This document shows, piece after piece, positions 32,995-45,124 of a stretch of 64,000 nt of DNA. Numbering within the stretch: position 1 is the first letter of the stretch; every line of letters begins with the position of its first letter. The position numbers and the translations under genes are program-made. Under the pieces are notes generated by a model, which saw only the letters and a list, made by a program, of their open reading frames with translations, ran no database searches and was not told the DNA's origin. The DNA is from Theropithecus gelada (Eukaryota; Chordata; Mammalia; Primates; Cercopithecidae). The stretch covers positions 10,105,121 through 10,169,120 of the forward strand of contig NC_037682.1 in NCBI RefSeq assembly GCF_003255815.1. The letters run 5' to 3'.

Positions 32995-33505
32995 AATCTT
33001 TCAGAGACTGATTGGTATGAAAACTCTGAAAATGTGCATCACCTTGGACTCAACAACTCTACCTCTAGAAGACCAGCAGACAAGTGAACTAACATAATGG
33101 AAAAATATGTTCATCCCAGTATTGTTTATGGTAGTAAAAAAAAGAAAAAAGAAAAATGTTTGGCAGGGAATTGGTTAAGGAAAAGTCATGTAATGGGATA
33201 ATTTTCATCTATTAAAAATTATGCCATAGAAAAACATGTATCAGCATGGAAAAAAATGTTCATAATGTATTGGTAAGAGAAAAAAACAACTGACAACAGC
33301 ATCATATATAAAAAACACATATTTTTGTAACTCTGTATCTGTCTGAAAATATACATAAAGAAAAAACTAGCAGCAAACATATCAAAATGCTGACAGCAGA
33401 CAGGTGATTATGCATTTGGGTTAGACTTCTCTTGAGTTTTTCTGTGTTCTTCAATTTATCTGCATTGAATAAGCATTACTTGTTTTTTTTTAAAAAAAAA
33501 ATCAT
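32995..33505 (+). mobile_element. Old L1M 3' end, first of two
   Basis: 'gagactgattggtatgaaaa', 'gttcatcccagtattgttta', 'gaattggttaaggaaaagtc', and an A-rich end. This is the ORF2 tail plus 3' UTR of an old L1; subfamily unknown. Confidence 0.55.
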
Positions 33506-33559
33506 GGCCACTATTTTAAAAGAAATAAAAAGATAAATGGCACCTCAGGGTCCAGCAAA

Positions 33560-34430
33560 TAAAAGTCTTACGATGAAATGAATGACTTTTATGTGTAACA
33601 CCGTAGAGATCATTTGGACACAAATAAAAAAGACAGATTGCTTATAGAACTGCGGAAGATGTGGGGCAAAGAATCCTCTCACAGACTTCTGGTGGGGACG
33701 TGAATTGACAATAATCGTTTTGTAAATCAATTCATCTGTATATATTAAAACTTTAATGTGTGTATCCCTTTGGGCAATAGCATCCTTGGGAATCTGTCCC
33801 ATGGACACAAAAGCAGCAGCACATAGGGGTATGGGCACATGAGTGTGACAGTGAGTATGCCTGGGTCACAGTGAAAGACCCTCACTCAGGGTGAGCAAAG
33901 AACAGTACGCTTACACCACGAACTTCTATGCAACTATGAAAGAACAAGTGAGTTATACAAGATGGCCTGGGATATTCCTGTAACATGTGAAGTGAGGAAA
34001 TCAAGATACAGAGAAGTGTTATGATTTGATTCCATTGTCAAAAAGACAAGCATTGATTTTGTTGAAAACTCTACAGTATGTGTATAGGGACTTTGTGTAT
34101 GATTAAATAAGCCTGGAGAAAAGATGTTACCACTGTGTCCCTGGGGTAGCAGGAAGTGGATGTAGCAAAAAAAAAGAAAACTGAAATAACAATTACCAAT
34201 TTTAAAAAGTATTTACCAAGATCCAGTGCATGCAAAATAATGTACTGGGGGTAAAGAGATGCATAGAGAAAGGCATGAAAGAATGTGCTCCAAAACATCA
34301 ATGGTGATAATGCCAAGGTAGGAGGATTTCCCATGATTTTTACTTTCTTCTTAATACTTTTCCATAATGCTTGATATTTTTACAACAATCATAAATTTTA
34401 ACAAAATCATAAAAATATAAATAACAATAA
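33560..34430 (+). mobile_element. Old L1M 3' end, second of two
   Basis: The same layout repeats: 'atcatttggacacaaataaa', 'gtatccctttgggcaatagc', 'gatggcctgggatattcctg', then 'acttttccataatgcttgat' near the end. It could be a separate insertion or part of one rearranged element. Confidence 0.5.
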
Positions 34431-35154
34431 CTTATTTGTGGGTGGCAGGAAGCAACACCTCTACCCCCACCTCTCTTTCCCAGCAAACCTATTGAACTAA
34501 GTTTGAGAGTGATGCTATCAGCATTTCAGGATCGAAGACCTCTCTTCATTTTTACTAGTCCTACTAGTTCAGAGAAAACAGGATTTATCCTTCAACTCAG
34601 CTGTGCTTTAACTAACTTATTAACAAAGCCTCTGTATTTTCTGAAAAATAAATATCATTTTCCTATTGCCTACATGAATTTGTGATCTAGGGGAATTTTT
34701 AAAATGTGAATAAGAAGAACATTTATACTATTTTCCTTTATCTGAATGAGATCCTGTACCTTCAGTCATACACGCCTGAAACTGGAGCAACATGGTTCTG
34801 AAATCCAATATTTAAAATAAGACAAAAGTAAGAAGACTCAGTATCCTGGGCCCAGCCTCTTTGCTCTTTACCATCAGTCTTTAGCTGACCCGTCTCCATA
34901 CCTGCACCAACCTAGGGATTACAAAAGGGTCAGAGTGAATTCTAGACCTGGCCAGCAGGAATGTGCACCAGTCTGGGGGGCATATGCAGGACCCCAGCAG
35001 CTTTGAACCCACTCTCAGCCACCATTTTGACGTCAACTTGACTTGCTGAATAGAAAAATTCAGATATGGGATGGAGAGGATTGGGAGGAGACTTCAGGGG
35101 GAGAGGCAGGCCTGAGGAAAAGACATCCTGAGTGTTAGAGGAGTGATAGATCCT
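34431..35154. other. Single-copy stretch, no gene seen
   Basis: Nothing recognisable. A chance TGACGTCA palindrome lies at 35028-35035. Confidence 0.4.
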
Positions 35155-35575
35155 GCATTTGTTTCCTGGGGTTGTCAAAACAACTGCCACAGATTGAGTA
35201 ATTAAAATAACAGATATTTAGCATCTCACAGTTCTGGAGGCCAGGGTTGGTTCCTTCTGAAGGATGCAAGGGAGAATCAGTCCCATGCCTTTCTCCTAGC
35301 TTCCGGGGTTTTGCTGGCAGTCTTTGACATTTCTTATGCATTTCCCCAATCTCTGCCTTCATCTTCACATGACATTTTCCCTTTATATCTGTCTCTGGGT
35401 CCAAATGTCCCTTTGTAAAGACACAGTAAGATTGGATGAAGTCCCACCCTAATGATCTCATCTTAAATTGACTACTGCAAAGACCCTAACCCCAAATAAG
35501 GTCACATTCTGAGGTACTGGGGATTAGGAATTCAATGTATCTTTCTGGGGGAACACAATTCATCGGTAACAGATG
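35155..35575 (-). mobile_element. MLT1-type MaLR LTR, minus
   Basis: Plus-strand reading: 'tttcctggggttgtcaaaac', 'ctcacagttctggaggccag', 'ctgccttcatcttcacatga', 'ccccaaataaggtcacattc', 'acacaattcatcggtaaca'. This is the reverse of MLT1. Confidence 0.8.
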
Positions 35576-36106
35576 GTATTTCTGCAGAGCAGTTGCAGAC
35601 AGGAAGCACAAGATATATAGAGACATCAAGGAAGGTGCAAGAGCAGTACAGGTGCCTCGGAGGGCAGCAGCAGGTCACAGGCACCAGCTTCTGCCCGTTC
35701 CTAGGTCAGAGGACCCCATTAGCCCTGCAAAGGCTGCCGTGCCAGCAAGTTGCCCGATGTCCACCCACCTGTGGGAAGACTCACTTCCACCTCCTGCCGT
35801 GCCATGGCCAGCCTGAAACTGATATTAAACTCCCTGCTCAGATGGAAGCGTCATGATAAAGCCAAGTTGCAAGGATCCAGTAAACTGATAGCATCAATCA
35901 AGTCTTTAGGATGGAGGATTTGTCCCACTCTGTGCAAAGGGACCTTTGTACTGATATTGATATCAATGAATTATGTGAACACTTACTATACCCTCAGGAT
36001 CATGTTGACAAAATGGACTGTGTGATTCTGCCAAAGAAAACCTCTATTAGTGGTTTTTACTCAGAGGTGATACACTGGGCTGGAGGTTTTTCAAAACATG
36101 CGGCAG
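35576..36106. other. Single-copy stretch, no gene assigned
   Basis: Three overlapping plus frames (35535-36135) exist, none with a recognisable domain. Confidence 0.4.
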
Positions 36107-36402
36107 AAGCCAGGCACAATGGCTTATGTCTGTAACCCCAGCACTTTGGGAAGCCGAGACAGGTGGACAACTTGAGCTCAGGAGTTCAAGACCAGCCTGG
36201 GCAACATGGCGAAACCCTATCTCTACAAAAAAATACAAAAATTACCCAGGCATAGTGGCACACACCTGTAATCCTCGATGCTCGAGAGGCTGAGGTAAGA
36301 AGATTGCTTCAGTTCAGAAGGTCAAGACTGCAGTGAGATGTGATCACACCACTGCACTCCAGCCTGGGCAACAGAGCAAGACCCTGCCTCGAAAAAGAAA
36401 AA
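36107..36402 (+). mobile_element. Alu (AluJ/S), plus
   Basis: 'agccaggcacaatggcttat' to a short A/G tail. Flanks atgcggcag / atgtggcag at 36098-36106 and 36403-36411. Confidence 0.9.
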
Positions 36403-36658
36403 ATGTGGCAGCCCCTCACCTGCCAGATGACTGAAAAAGAAAATCCCTGAGCCTGGTATATGGATGATCACTGCCTTACTTGGAGAGGCCCTGAGGGACT
36501 GTGGAGCAGGAAAATCCTCCCGCTGTGCAGAACTTAGAGAGAACATCTCATTTTCCACTTTGCTCAGAAGGAGAGATGACCAGACATATGAGTCTACACT
36601 GATTCATGGACAGAAGCTGATGAGTTGGCCAGACGGTCGGTCAGTCTGAGAGGTTTTT

Positions 36659-36942
36659 GTTGTTGTTTGAGAGTCTTGCTCTGTTACCAGGCTGGAGTGC
36701 AGTGGCGCAATCTCGGCTCACTGCAACCTCTGCCTTCTGGGTTCAAGTGATTCTCCTGCTTCAGCCTCCTGAGTACCTGGGATTACAGGCATGCACCACC
36801 ACACCCAGCTAATTTTTGTATTTTTAGTAGAGACGGGATTTCACCATGTTGGCCAGGATGGTCTCGATCTCTTGACCTCGTAATCCACCTGCCTCAGCCT
36901 CCCAAAGTGCTGGGGTTACAGGCGTGAACCACCAAGCCCAGC
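36659..36942 (-). mobile_element. Alu, minus
   Basis: Short (GTT)n tail, both arms, end 'ccaccaagcccagc'. Perfect 17-bp target duplication cagtctgagaggttttt at 36642-36658 and 36943-36959. It forms a convergent (tail-to-tail) pair with the Alu at 36107, about 256 bp away. Confidence 0.95.
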
Positions 36943-37004
36943 CAGTCTGAGAGGTTTTTTTGACCTCCTGTTACCAAATATGAAGGGTTTTTTTTTTTCT
37001 CACA

Positions 37005-38045
37005 CTGACAAATTATCTGACACCACCTAGGTGTCCAATCATTCCACCCAATTCTGACACTATCTACCTGGAGTTAGCATCAGAGTCCACAAGCTGAGGG
37101 TTCAGTCCCACAAGACTGGCCCCACTTCAGATGCCAATCCCAATCCTGGGCCCCCCATACTAGCAATAAACCAAAGGTTTCTGCAACCCATCTTCGGGTT
37201 CAGTAATTTACTAGAAGGACACACAGAACTCAGGAAAATGTTTTACTTACTATTACCGGTTTATTATAAAGGATACAATTCAGGAAATTCAGGAACAGCC
37301 AGACAAAAGAGATATACAGGGCAAGTTGCGGGGGTCAGGGCGAGGAGCCTCCATGCCCTCTCTGGGCATACCCCCCTCCCAGCACCTCCATGTGTTCAAC
37401 CCAGAACCTCCTCAAACCCCATCGTTTAGGGGTTTTGTTTGTTTGTTTGTTTTCTGAGACAGAGTCTCGCCCAGGCTGCAGTGCAGTGGCGCGATCTCGG
37501 CTCACTGCAACCTTGGCCTCCAAGTTCCAAGGGATTCTTTTGCCTCCCGAGTAGCTGGGATTACAGGCACGCACCCCCACACCTGGCTAACTTTTTGTAT
37601 TTTTAGTAGAGACGGAGCTGCGCCATGTTGGCCAGATTGGTCTCGAACTCCTGACCTCAAGTGATTCACCGCCCTTGGCCTCCCAAAGCGCTGGGATTAT
37701 AAATGTGAGCCACTGTGCCCAGGCTTTTAGGGGTTTTTATGGAATTTTATCCTGTAGGCATGATCAATTACAAAATCAATCTTCAGCCCCTATCCTTGCC
37801 CCAGAAGTTGGGAGGTAGGGCAAAAGTTCCAGGCTTTGAATCAAGGTTTGGTCTTTTTGGTAACCAGCCTGCATCCAAAGCTATCTAGGGACCTGCCAAG
37901 AGTCACCTCGTTAGAAATAAAGATGCTTCTATCATTTCTGTCCCTCAGGAAATTCCATTTCAGGAGCTCTGTGCCAGGAACCAGGGACAAAGGTCAAATA
38001 TAATGTTCTTATTTATAATATAATATTTCTTATTATGCCACAGTC
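37005..38045 (-). mobile_element. ERV LTR (MER21-like, tentative), minus, split by Alu
   Basis: Reverse of the element at 10855-11960: shared text includes the 'tttataataaaccggtaa' region (plus-strand 'accggtttattataaagg' near 37256), 'gtgggactgaaccctcagc' and 'ctggcacagagctcctgaaa'. About 750 bp of LTR remain after removing the Alu. No retroviral gene adjoins. Confidence 0.6.
37437..37725 (-). mobile_element. Alu, minus, inside LTR
   Basis: GTTT-repeat tail, both arms. Perfect 12-bp target duplication tttaggggtttt at 37425-37436 and 37726-37737. Confidence 0.95.
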
Positions 38046-38075
38046 AAGGATTAGGAAAACAAAAATACAGTATTA

Positions 38076-38297
38076 AGCCTGGGAAACATGGGGAAACCCT
38101 GTACCTAACAAAAAAAATAGAAAAACAGAATTAGCTGGGCATGGCGGTGTGCGCCTGTAGTCCCAGCTACTCAGGAGGCAGACATAGGAGGATCAATTGA
38201 GCCTGGGAGGTCGAATCTACGGTGAGTTGAGATAGTGCCACTGCACTCCAGCGTAGGTAACAGAACACAAGACCTTGTCTCAAGAAGAAAAAAAAAG
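38076..38297 (+). mobile_element. 5'-truncated Alu, plus
   Basis: Begins 'cctgggaaacatggggaaac' and ends in an A/G tail. Text such as 'tgagcctgggaggtcgaatc' is AluJ-like. Confidence 0.85.
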
Positions 38298-38599
38298 GAA
38301 GGTAGCATTGGCGTGAAGGAGGTCTGGGGAAGGGGTATGTGGATGGATCTCTTGGAATGGACACTGCACGTGAGGACTCTTGTGACCCATGTGAATGTCA
38401 CCAAAGGGCAGTCACCACAGAGCAGCTCTCAGTGACGAGGTGGAAAAGCACTCCGAGCTGAAGACCTACATGTGTGGCCGCGAAAGCTCTCATGTGGGTA
38501 CGTTTTACTGGGCACCATGCAGGCACTGAGCCGGGAATTGATCTGCGTAAGGACGGCCACTGAGCCTCCCCACTAACACCCATGAAGCCAGTTGGTCTA
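38298..38599. other. Single-copy stretch
   Basis: Nothing recognised. Confidence 0.4.
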
Positions 38600-39275
38600 T
38601 AATAAAATGTTATAATAAAATTTCAATTCACTGGTAAAAGGATGTACTAGTCAATGAAAATTTTGGTGTCATTAGCTATCATTTTGAAAGAAACAAAGTT
38701 AGATGTTTATCTCACATCATACACCCAAAAAATCCTAATTAAGCTGGGCATGGTGACTCACAGCTGTAATCTCAGCACTTTGGGAGACCGAAGTGGGCGG
38801 ATTACTTGAGGTCAGGAGTTGGAAACCAGCCTGGCCAACATGGCAAAACCCTGTCTCTACTGCAAAGACCAAAAAAAAAAAAAAATTAGCTGGATGTGGT
38901 GGTGCATGCCTGTAATCCCAGCTCCTCAGGAGGCTGAGGCAGGAGAATCACTTGAGCCCAGAAAGCAGAGGTTGCAGTGAGCCAAGATTGCGCCACTGCA
39001 CTCCAGCCTGGGCAATAGATCGAGACTCCATCTCAAAAAAAAAAAAAAAAAAATCCTAATTAGTTCAATGTTTACACATGTATTTATTCATATATATTAG
39101 AGAGATTTAAAACATAGGAGGATGCTAGTAGGGCCTCTCTAGGCACAACGACAAACCTAGAAGCCGAAAAGGCAAAGGCTCACATATTTGACTGCATAAA
39201 ATATTTTAATTTCCATACAGCAAAGTGATTATAAGTACAGTCAAAAGACAAAAGACAGATGGGAAAAAAATATTT
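38600..39275 (+). mobile_element. Old L1 ORF2 C-terminal fragment, with Alu
   Basis: 'gatgtttatctcacatcata', 'gaagccgaaaaggcaaaggc', 'tttgactgcataaaatattt', 'gtcaaaagacaaaagacaga', 'aatatttgtagcatgtctat' follow L1 ORF2 order. Stops abound. Confidence 0.75.
38742..39047 (+). mobile_element. Alu, plus, in L1
   Basis: Full-length. Perfect 15-bp target duplication aaaaaatcctaatta at 38727-38741 and 39048-39062. Confidence 0.95.
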
Positions 39276-39400
39276 GTAGCATGTCTATTCATTCATCATT
39301 CAACAGATATACAGTGCATACCTACTATGTCCCAGGTACAATGAGTGACGCTTATAAAATTAGATTATTCATAAATTTGCATGTTTTTCTTTAAATCTTT

Positions 39401-39655
39401 TTTTTTTTTTAAGGTGGAGTCTTGCTCTGTCGCCCAGGCTGGAGTGCAGTGGCGCTATCTTGGCTCACTGTAAGCTCCGCCTCCCGGGTTCACGCCATTC
39501 TCCTGCCTCAGCCTCCCGAGTAGCTGGGACTACAGGCGCCCGCCACCTCACCCAGCTAATTTTTTGTATTTTTAGTAGAGACGGGGTTTCTCTGTGTTAG
39601 CCAGGATGGTCTCAAACTCCTGACCTTGTGATCCGTCCGCCTCGGCCTCCCAAAG
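39401..39655 (-). mobile_element. 5'-truncated AluY, minus
   Basis: T tail, then AluY text up to 'gcctcggcctcccaaag'; the last 35-40 bp (Alu 5' end) are absent. Perfect 11-bp target duplication tttaaatcttt at 39390-39400 and 39656-39666 shows that truncation happened at insertion. Confidence 0.95.
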
Positions 39656-39827
39656 TTTAAATCTTTAATATACATGTAACTAAACAAAGAGTTTAAGTCC
39701 AAAATATGTGAACAGATATACCTAAAGTAAAACACCCAAAAAAATTGAAAGTAAAGGCACATACACACACACACAAATCTAATGTATGTTAGGATTCATT
39801 TTGCTTGCATATAAAAGTCAGAAAGAG

Positions 39828-40118
39828 GCCAGGTTGGGTGGCTCACGCCTATAATCCCAGGACTTTGGGAGGCCAAGGCAGGTGGATCACTTGAGGTCAG
39901 GAGTTCTAGACCAGCCTGGCCAACATAGAGAAACAGTGTCTCTAATAAAAATACAAAAATTAGCTGGGCGTGGTGGTGGGCACTTGTAATCTCAGCTACT
40001 TGGAGGCTGAGGCACAAGAATCGCTTGAGCCAGGAGGTGGAGGTTGCAATGAGCCAAGATCACACCACTGAACTCCAGCCTGGGTGACAGAGCAAGACTG
40101 TCTCAAATAAAATAAAAT
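39828..40118 (+). mobile_element. Alu, plus
   Basis: Full-length with an (AATAA)n tail. Target duplication aaaagtcagaaagag / aaaagtcaaaaagag at 39813-39827 and 40119-40133. Confidence 0.95.
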
Positions 40119-40192
40119 AAAAGTCAAAAAGAGTCAAATAAAATAAGTCAAAAACATAGTAAAGCCACTCTCGCATTAAAAAGTATGAATGA

Positions 40193-40488
40193 GGCCGGGC
40201 ACAATGGCTCACACCTGTAATCCCAGCACTTTGGGAGGCTGAGCTGGGTGGATCACCTGAGGTCGGGAGTTCAAGAACAGCCTGACCAACATGGAGAAAT
40301 CCTGTCTCTACTAAAAATACAAAATTAGCCGGGTGTGATCGTGCACACCTGTAATTCCAGATACTTGGGAGGCTGAGGCAGGAGAATTGCTTGAACCCAG
40401 GAGGTGGAGGTTGCAGTGAGCCAAGATTGCGCCATTGCACTCCAGCCTGGGCAACAACAGCAAAACTCCATCTCAAAAAAAAGAAAAT
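40193..40488 (+). mobile_element. Alu (AluS-like), plus
   Basis: 'ggccgggcacaatggctcac' to an A/G tail. Perfect 11-bp target duplication agtatgaatga at 40182-40192 and 40489-40499. Confidence 0.95.
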
Positions 40489-40546
40489 AGTATGAATGAA
40501 AGCCATCCAGAAAAGGTAAAATAGTTCCATTGTCAAGAGGGATCTA

Positions 40547-40839
40547 GGCCGGGTGCAGTGGCTCACGCCTGTAATCCCAGCACTTTGGGAGGCCGAGGCG
40601 GGTGGATCACGAGGTCAGGAGATCGAGACCATCCTGGCTAACACGGTGAAACCCCGTCTCTACTAAAAATGGAAAAAATTAGCCGGGCGTGGCGGCGGGC
40701 ACCTATAGTCCCAGCTACTTGGGAGGCTGAGGCGGGAGAATGGGGTGAACCCGCAAGGCGGAGCTTGCGGTGAGCAGAGATCGCGCCACTGCACTCCAGC
40801 CTGGGCGACTGAGCCAGACTCCGTCTCAAAAAAAAAAAA
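40547..40839 (+). mobile_element. AluY, plus
   Basis: Low divergence from AluY ('gatcacgaggtcaggagatc', 'atcctggctaacacggtgaa'). 12-bp A tail. Confidence 0.95.
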
Positions 40840-41179
40840 GGGGGCTCCAGAGATTTCCTTCTTTCTGTTCCACACTTCCAATACTTGGTACCATCCTCAA
40901 GGCAACCTCGTATTCCAACATGCCTGCTGGAATTCCAGCCATTCACTCAGCATTCCAGGCAGCAGAAAGGCAGAAATAAAAGGGCACCCTCCCCACTGGG
41001 TTGACTCTTTCAAGCAGCCTTCTTGACCTGGGCTGGCGTCTAGTCATAGGGCCTCATCCTGCAGCAAGGGAGGCTGTTTAATGTAGTCTTTCAGCCAGGT
41101 ACATTTTCACCACTAACACAACTTGGGTATGCTACTAAGGAAAAATGGGGAAATTCATACTGGGTGGCAGCTAGAAGCC
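40840..41179. other. Probable old repeat remnant
   Basis: 41040-41170 ('gcaagggaggctgtttaatg', 'tagtctttcagccaggtaca') shares phrasing with the repeat at 61187-61543, so may be the same unnamed family. No gene seen. Confidence 0.35.
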
Positions 41180-41618
41180 AGACCAAAACCAACCTATGAA
41201 AGCTGGCCTGGCAATATTAAAACAATAATTTATGACAGAAAGCATTATTAGGCATAAATAAATATACAACATAATGGTAAAGTGTACTAGCCCCCAAAGC
41301 AGGAATTTGCATGCATCTAACAATATAACTTCAATATACACAAAGCAAAAACTGACTCTTTTACAAGGAGAAATTGAACAGCCACAGGCATAGAGAAAGA
41401 TTCTGATGCTCATCTATCAAAAACAAATAGGTTCAAGCAGATAGAAAATGATGCAATGGTTTCTAATGTCTGAACAGCAAAATTCACAAGCTTAATCTAC
41501 TTTATATAGAGCTCTGGATGCAACAAATAAACAATATTCATTATTTTCAAGCATAAACTGAACATATGTAAAGACTGACCATTTGCAAGGTCACAGAGGA
41601 GATCATTAAAAATGTGGA

Positions 41619-41925
41619 TCGGGCGCAGTGGCTCACGCCTGTAATCTCCGCACTTTGGGAGGCAGAGTGGGCAGATCACTTGAGGTCAGGAGTTTGAGAC
41701 CAGCCTGGCCAACATGGTGAAACACCACCTCTACTAAAAATACAAAAACTAGCCGGGTGTGCTGGCATGTGCCTGTAATCCCAGTTGAGGTGGGAGGCTG
41801 AGGTGGGAGGATAGCTTGAACATGTGAGGCAGAGGTTGCAGTGAGCCAAGATCACGCCACTGCACTCAAGCCTGGGCGACAGAGTGAGACCCTGTCTCAA
41901 AAAAAAAAAAAAAAAAAGAAGAGAA
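41619..41925 (+). mobile_element. Alu, plus, in L1
   Basis: Full-length. Flanks aaaaatgtgga / aaaaatatgga at 41608-41618 and 41926-41936. Confidence 0.9.
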
Positions 41926-42333
41926 AAAAATATGGAAGAATCTATATCTTATAGGCCCTAATCTCTAAGCACAATTCAGGTAAACTGAAGATTCGTGATT
42001 TTAAAAAATAATTTTTAACCCACCTCATTTGGAAATAAGAAATTAGCCTTAGGTAACTATAGATGATAAAGGAACCTACAGATAAATGACAAAATATTTA
42101 GAACTGGATGTCTATGGAAGTCCTACTTTTCAAAACTTGTGGGATGCAGTTAAAATACATAGGTACTTATTCTACTTGTTCTAAATTTACACCCTTAACT
42201 GTATTATATTTTTATTTAAAAAAAAAATGAAGACTGAAAACAATGACTAAAGCATTCAACTTAAGAAGCTAGAAAAAAAAAATTAGAGAAAGTCAAAGGA
42301 AGTAAAAGGAATGAAACAAAAATGGCAAAAGAA

Positions 42334-42634
42334 GTCGAGTACGGTGGCTCACGCCTGTAATCTCAGTGCTTTGGGAGGCTGAGGCTGGTGGATCACCTAA
42401 GGTCAGGAGTTCCAGACCAGCCTGACAAACATGGAGAAACACCATCTCCACTAAAAATACAAAAAAAAAATTAGCCGGGCGTGGTGGCATGCGCCTATAA
42501 TCCTAGCTACTCAAGAGGCTGAGACAGGAGAATTGCTTGAACCTGGGAGATGGAGGTTGCAGTGAGCCAAGATTGCACCACTGCACTCCGGCCTGGGCGA
42601 CAGAGCAAGACTCCATCCAAAAAAAAAAAAAAAG
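42334..42634 (+). mobile_element. Alu, plus, in L1
   Basis: Full-length. Target duplication aaatggcaaaagaa / aaatggcagaagaa at 42320-42333 and 42635-42648. Confidence 0.95.
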
Positions 42635-42690
42635 AAATGGCAGAAGAAAATCTCATGAGATAGTAGCTTTTCAATATTGGAGGTGGTGAG

Positions 42691-43213
42691 TGTCAGGGGA
42701 CACTGTTGAGCCCCTGCTCCTGAGGATCCCTCCAAGTCGGGAAAGGAATACTGTGGGCCCCTTCCCTCTCACTCCTCCACCTCATACCTCCTGGGGGACA
42801 CAATGGTTTCCTCTGATTGGACGGAGAAACTAAGCACGTATGGACCTGCCAGCCTGCCTTTCCCCTCTCCTCTTCTCTCTTCCTCTCCCACCGTCAGCCA
42901 CGAATGTGTTTTCTTATTGTTCTTGACCACAAAGTAAACTGGGCACCAAAACCCTGTCCCCAAGAGACAGAGTGTGGGTTGCAGTTCCCCAGCCCTGTGT
43001 AACTGAGCTCACAAGTCCATCGCACTGTGGGTTGCAGCCCTGGGGGTGCCTTTGCGCCCAGGTATGTTTCATTCTCCCGCATCATCAGCCTCTTCGGTAA
43101 CCGAGATGATCATTTGGTCTCCCGAGTTCCCTTTTTGTCTTATTCGTCAAATGATATATAAATCCCATAAAAAAAGAAAGACGATATTTATCAGGGTCTC
43201 TAAAACCCCTAAC
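42691..43213 (+). mobile_element. Retroviral LTR-like insertion (family unassigned)
   Basis: Begins 'tgtcaggggacactgttgag', has a poly(A)-like 'cacaaagtaaactgggcacc' region followed by a U5-like part ('acttgagtccat'-type text, here 'ctcacaagtccatcgcactg'), and ends near 'aacccctaaca'. L1 resumes directly after it. No internal retroviral genes. Boundaries approximate. Confidence 0.55.
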
Positions 43214-43759
43214 AGTCTGCAGGACCAAAAGCTAATGCCTCCAAAAGAACAACAAAATGAACAAACTTCTAGCAAATCCAATCACCTCAAAGGATGAAGG
43301 CATGAACAAAAACAGTGTTTCTCGGAAGAGATTCTAACTAGTCATACCACAGGAATGTTAAAAACCATTAGAGAAAATGATGAACAACTTTATGCTAATA
43401 AATGTTAAACCTTAGCTGAAATTGTAAGCAACGTTTTCAAATAATATAAAAGACAGACCCCACTTATTTTAGGAAGATGGCATCACTAATATGTCAGTTG
43501 GACAAAGATGGCATAAAAAAGAAAATTGTAAGCCAATCCCCCTTTAAAACAGACATATAAAAATCCTAAATAAATACAATCAAGATAAATTAAGCAGTGC
43601 ATTTTAAACATATATACATTATAACCAAATTGGCATTATCCTAGGCATGCAATAGTCAATTTTAGGAAAATACGTTAGATAGAATTTGCCACATTAACAG
43701 ATTAAGAAGAGAAAATATCACCATCTCAACAGATGCAGAAAACCAGGTAATAAAATTCA

Positions 43760-44034
43760 GGCTGGGCGCAGTGGCTCATGCCTGTAATCCCAGCAGTTTG
43801 GAAGGTCAAGGTGAGAGGATCACTTGAGGTCAGGAGTTCGAGACTAGCCTGGGCAACATGGCAAAACCCCATCACTACCAAAAATACAAAAAATTAGCTG
43901 GGTGTGGTGCGTGCGCCTGTAGTCCCAGCTACTCAGGAGGCTCAAGGATCCCTTGAGCTAGAAGGTGGAGGCTGCAGTGAGCCAAGATTGTGCCACTGCA
44001 TTCCAGCCTGGGTGACAAACTGAGGCTGGGTCTC

Positions 44035-44076
<42 letters not shown>
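43760..44076 (+). mobile_element. Alu, plus, with (AAAT)n tail, in L1
   Basis: Full-length. The tail is about 13 copies of aaat (44033-44083). Perfect 11-bp target duplication aataaaattca at 43749-43759 and 44077-44087. Confidence 0.95.
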
Positions 44077-44081
<5 letters not shown>

Positions 44082-44317
44082 AATTCAACTCCTATTCATG
44101 ATACAAACTAAAAATAGAAAGGAATTCCCTTAGTTTGATCAAAAACATCTATCGGAAACTCACAGCAGATAAGATTCTTCATGTTAAAACATTAGAAACA
44201 TTACCATGAAAATTCAGGAATAAAATAAGGGTGCCAGCAACCACTCCTGTATTCAACACTGGACTGGAGGTCCTAGCCAATTCAGTAAGACAAGAAAAAG
44301 GAACAGTAAAATAATAG

Positions 44318-45124
44318 TGAGGTAAGAGGCAGAACTCCACTCCAGAGGCAGGGATCAGACATCAAGCCAAATCGAGGACTGGTTAAAACAGGGACCTGGC
44401 AGAAGCAGCTTTCCAGCAGACACTCCCACCAGTGTCCATGTCAGTTTACTGTTGCCACGGCAACACACCCGGGAGTTACCGCTCCTTTCCGTGGCAGTGA
44501 CCTGACAACCCGAAAGTGACTATCCTTTCCCTAGAAATTTCTGCATAAACTGCCTCTTAATCTGCATGCAATTAAAAGTAGGTAAGGGCCTGGCATGGTG
44601 GCTCACGCCTGTAATCCCAGCACTTTGGGAGGCCAAAGCAGATGGATCACCTGAGGTCAGGAGTTCGAGACAAGCCTGGCCAACATGGTGAAACCCTGTC
44701 TCTACTGAAACTACAAAAATTAGCGAGGTGTATAGTCCCAGCTATTTGGGAAGCTTAGGCAGGAGAATCACTTGAACCAAGGAGGTGGAGGTTGCAGTGA
44801 GCCGAGATGGCACCACTGCACTCCATCCTGGGCAATAAAGTGAGACTTGGTCTCAAAAAAAAAAAAAAAAGGTAGTCATGAATATGACTCCAGTTCTGTC
44901 CTGCCCTGCCCTGAGCTGCTACTCTCAGCACACTGCCTATGGGGTAGCCCTGCTTGGCAGGAGCAGTCACAGAGCTGAAACTCCACCAGAGCTCTAACAC
45001 TGCTGTTTCAATAAAGCTGTTTTCTTCCACCCTACCACCGGCTCACCTTTGAATTCTTTCCTGGGCAAAGCCAAGAACCCTCATGGACTAAGCCCCAGTT
45101 TGGGGCTCACCTGTCCTGCATCCA
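44318..45124 (+). mobile_element. ERV1 LTR (MER4-group-like, tentative), split by Alu
   Basis: Starts 'tgaggtaagaggcagaactc' and ends 'gctcacctgtcctgcatcca'. Contains 'tttcaataaagctg' (poly(A) signal, near 45010) and 'gaattctttcctgggcaaag', shared with the minus-strand LTR at 32027-32506. L1 sequence lies on both sides. Confidence 0.7.
44587..44866 (+). mobile_element. Alu, plus, inside LTR inside L1
   Basis: 'gggcctggcatggtggctca' to a 16-bp A tail. A short part of the middle is missing ('gcgaggtgtatagtcccagc'). Third level of nesting. Confidence 0.9.

Noticed and set aside
35028..35035. CRE palindrome TGACGTCA (another at 62897-62904)
   Set aside because: Two single 8-mers in 64 kb without promoter context are not evidence of regulation.
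36420..36650. Retroviral RNase H/integrase-like fragment
   Set aside because: A few phrases were suggestive, but the resemblance was too weak to call.
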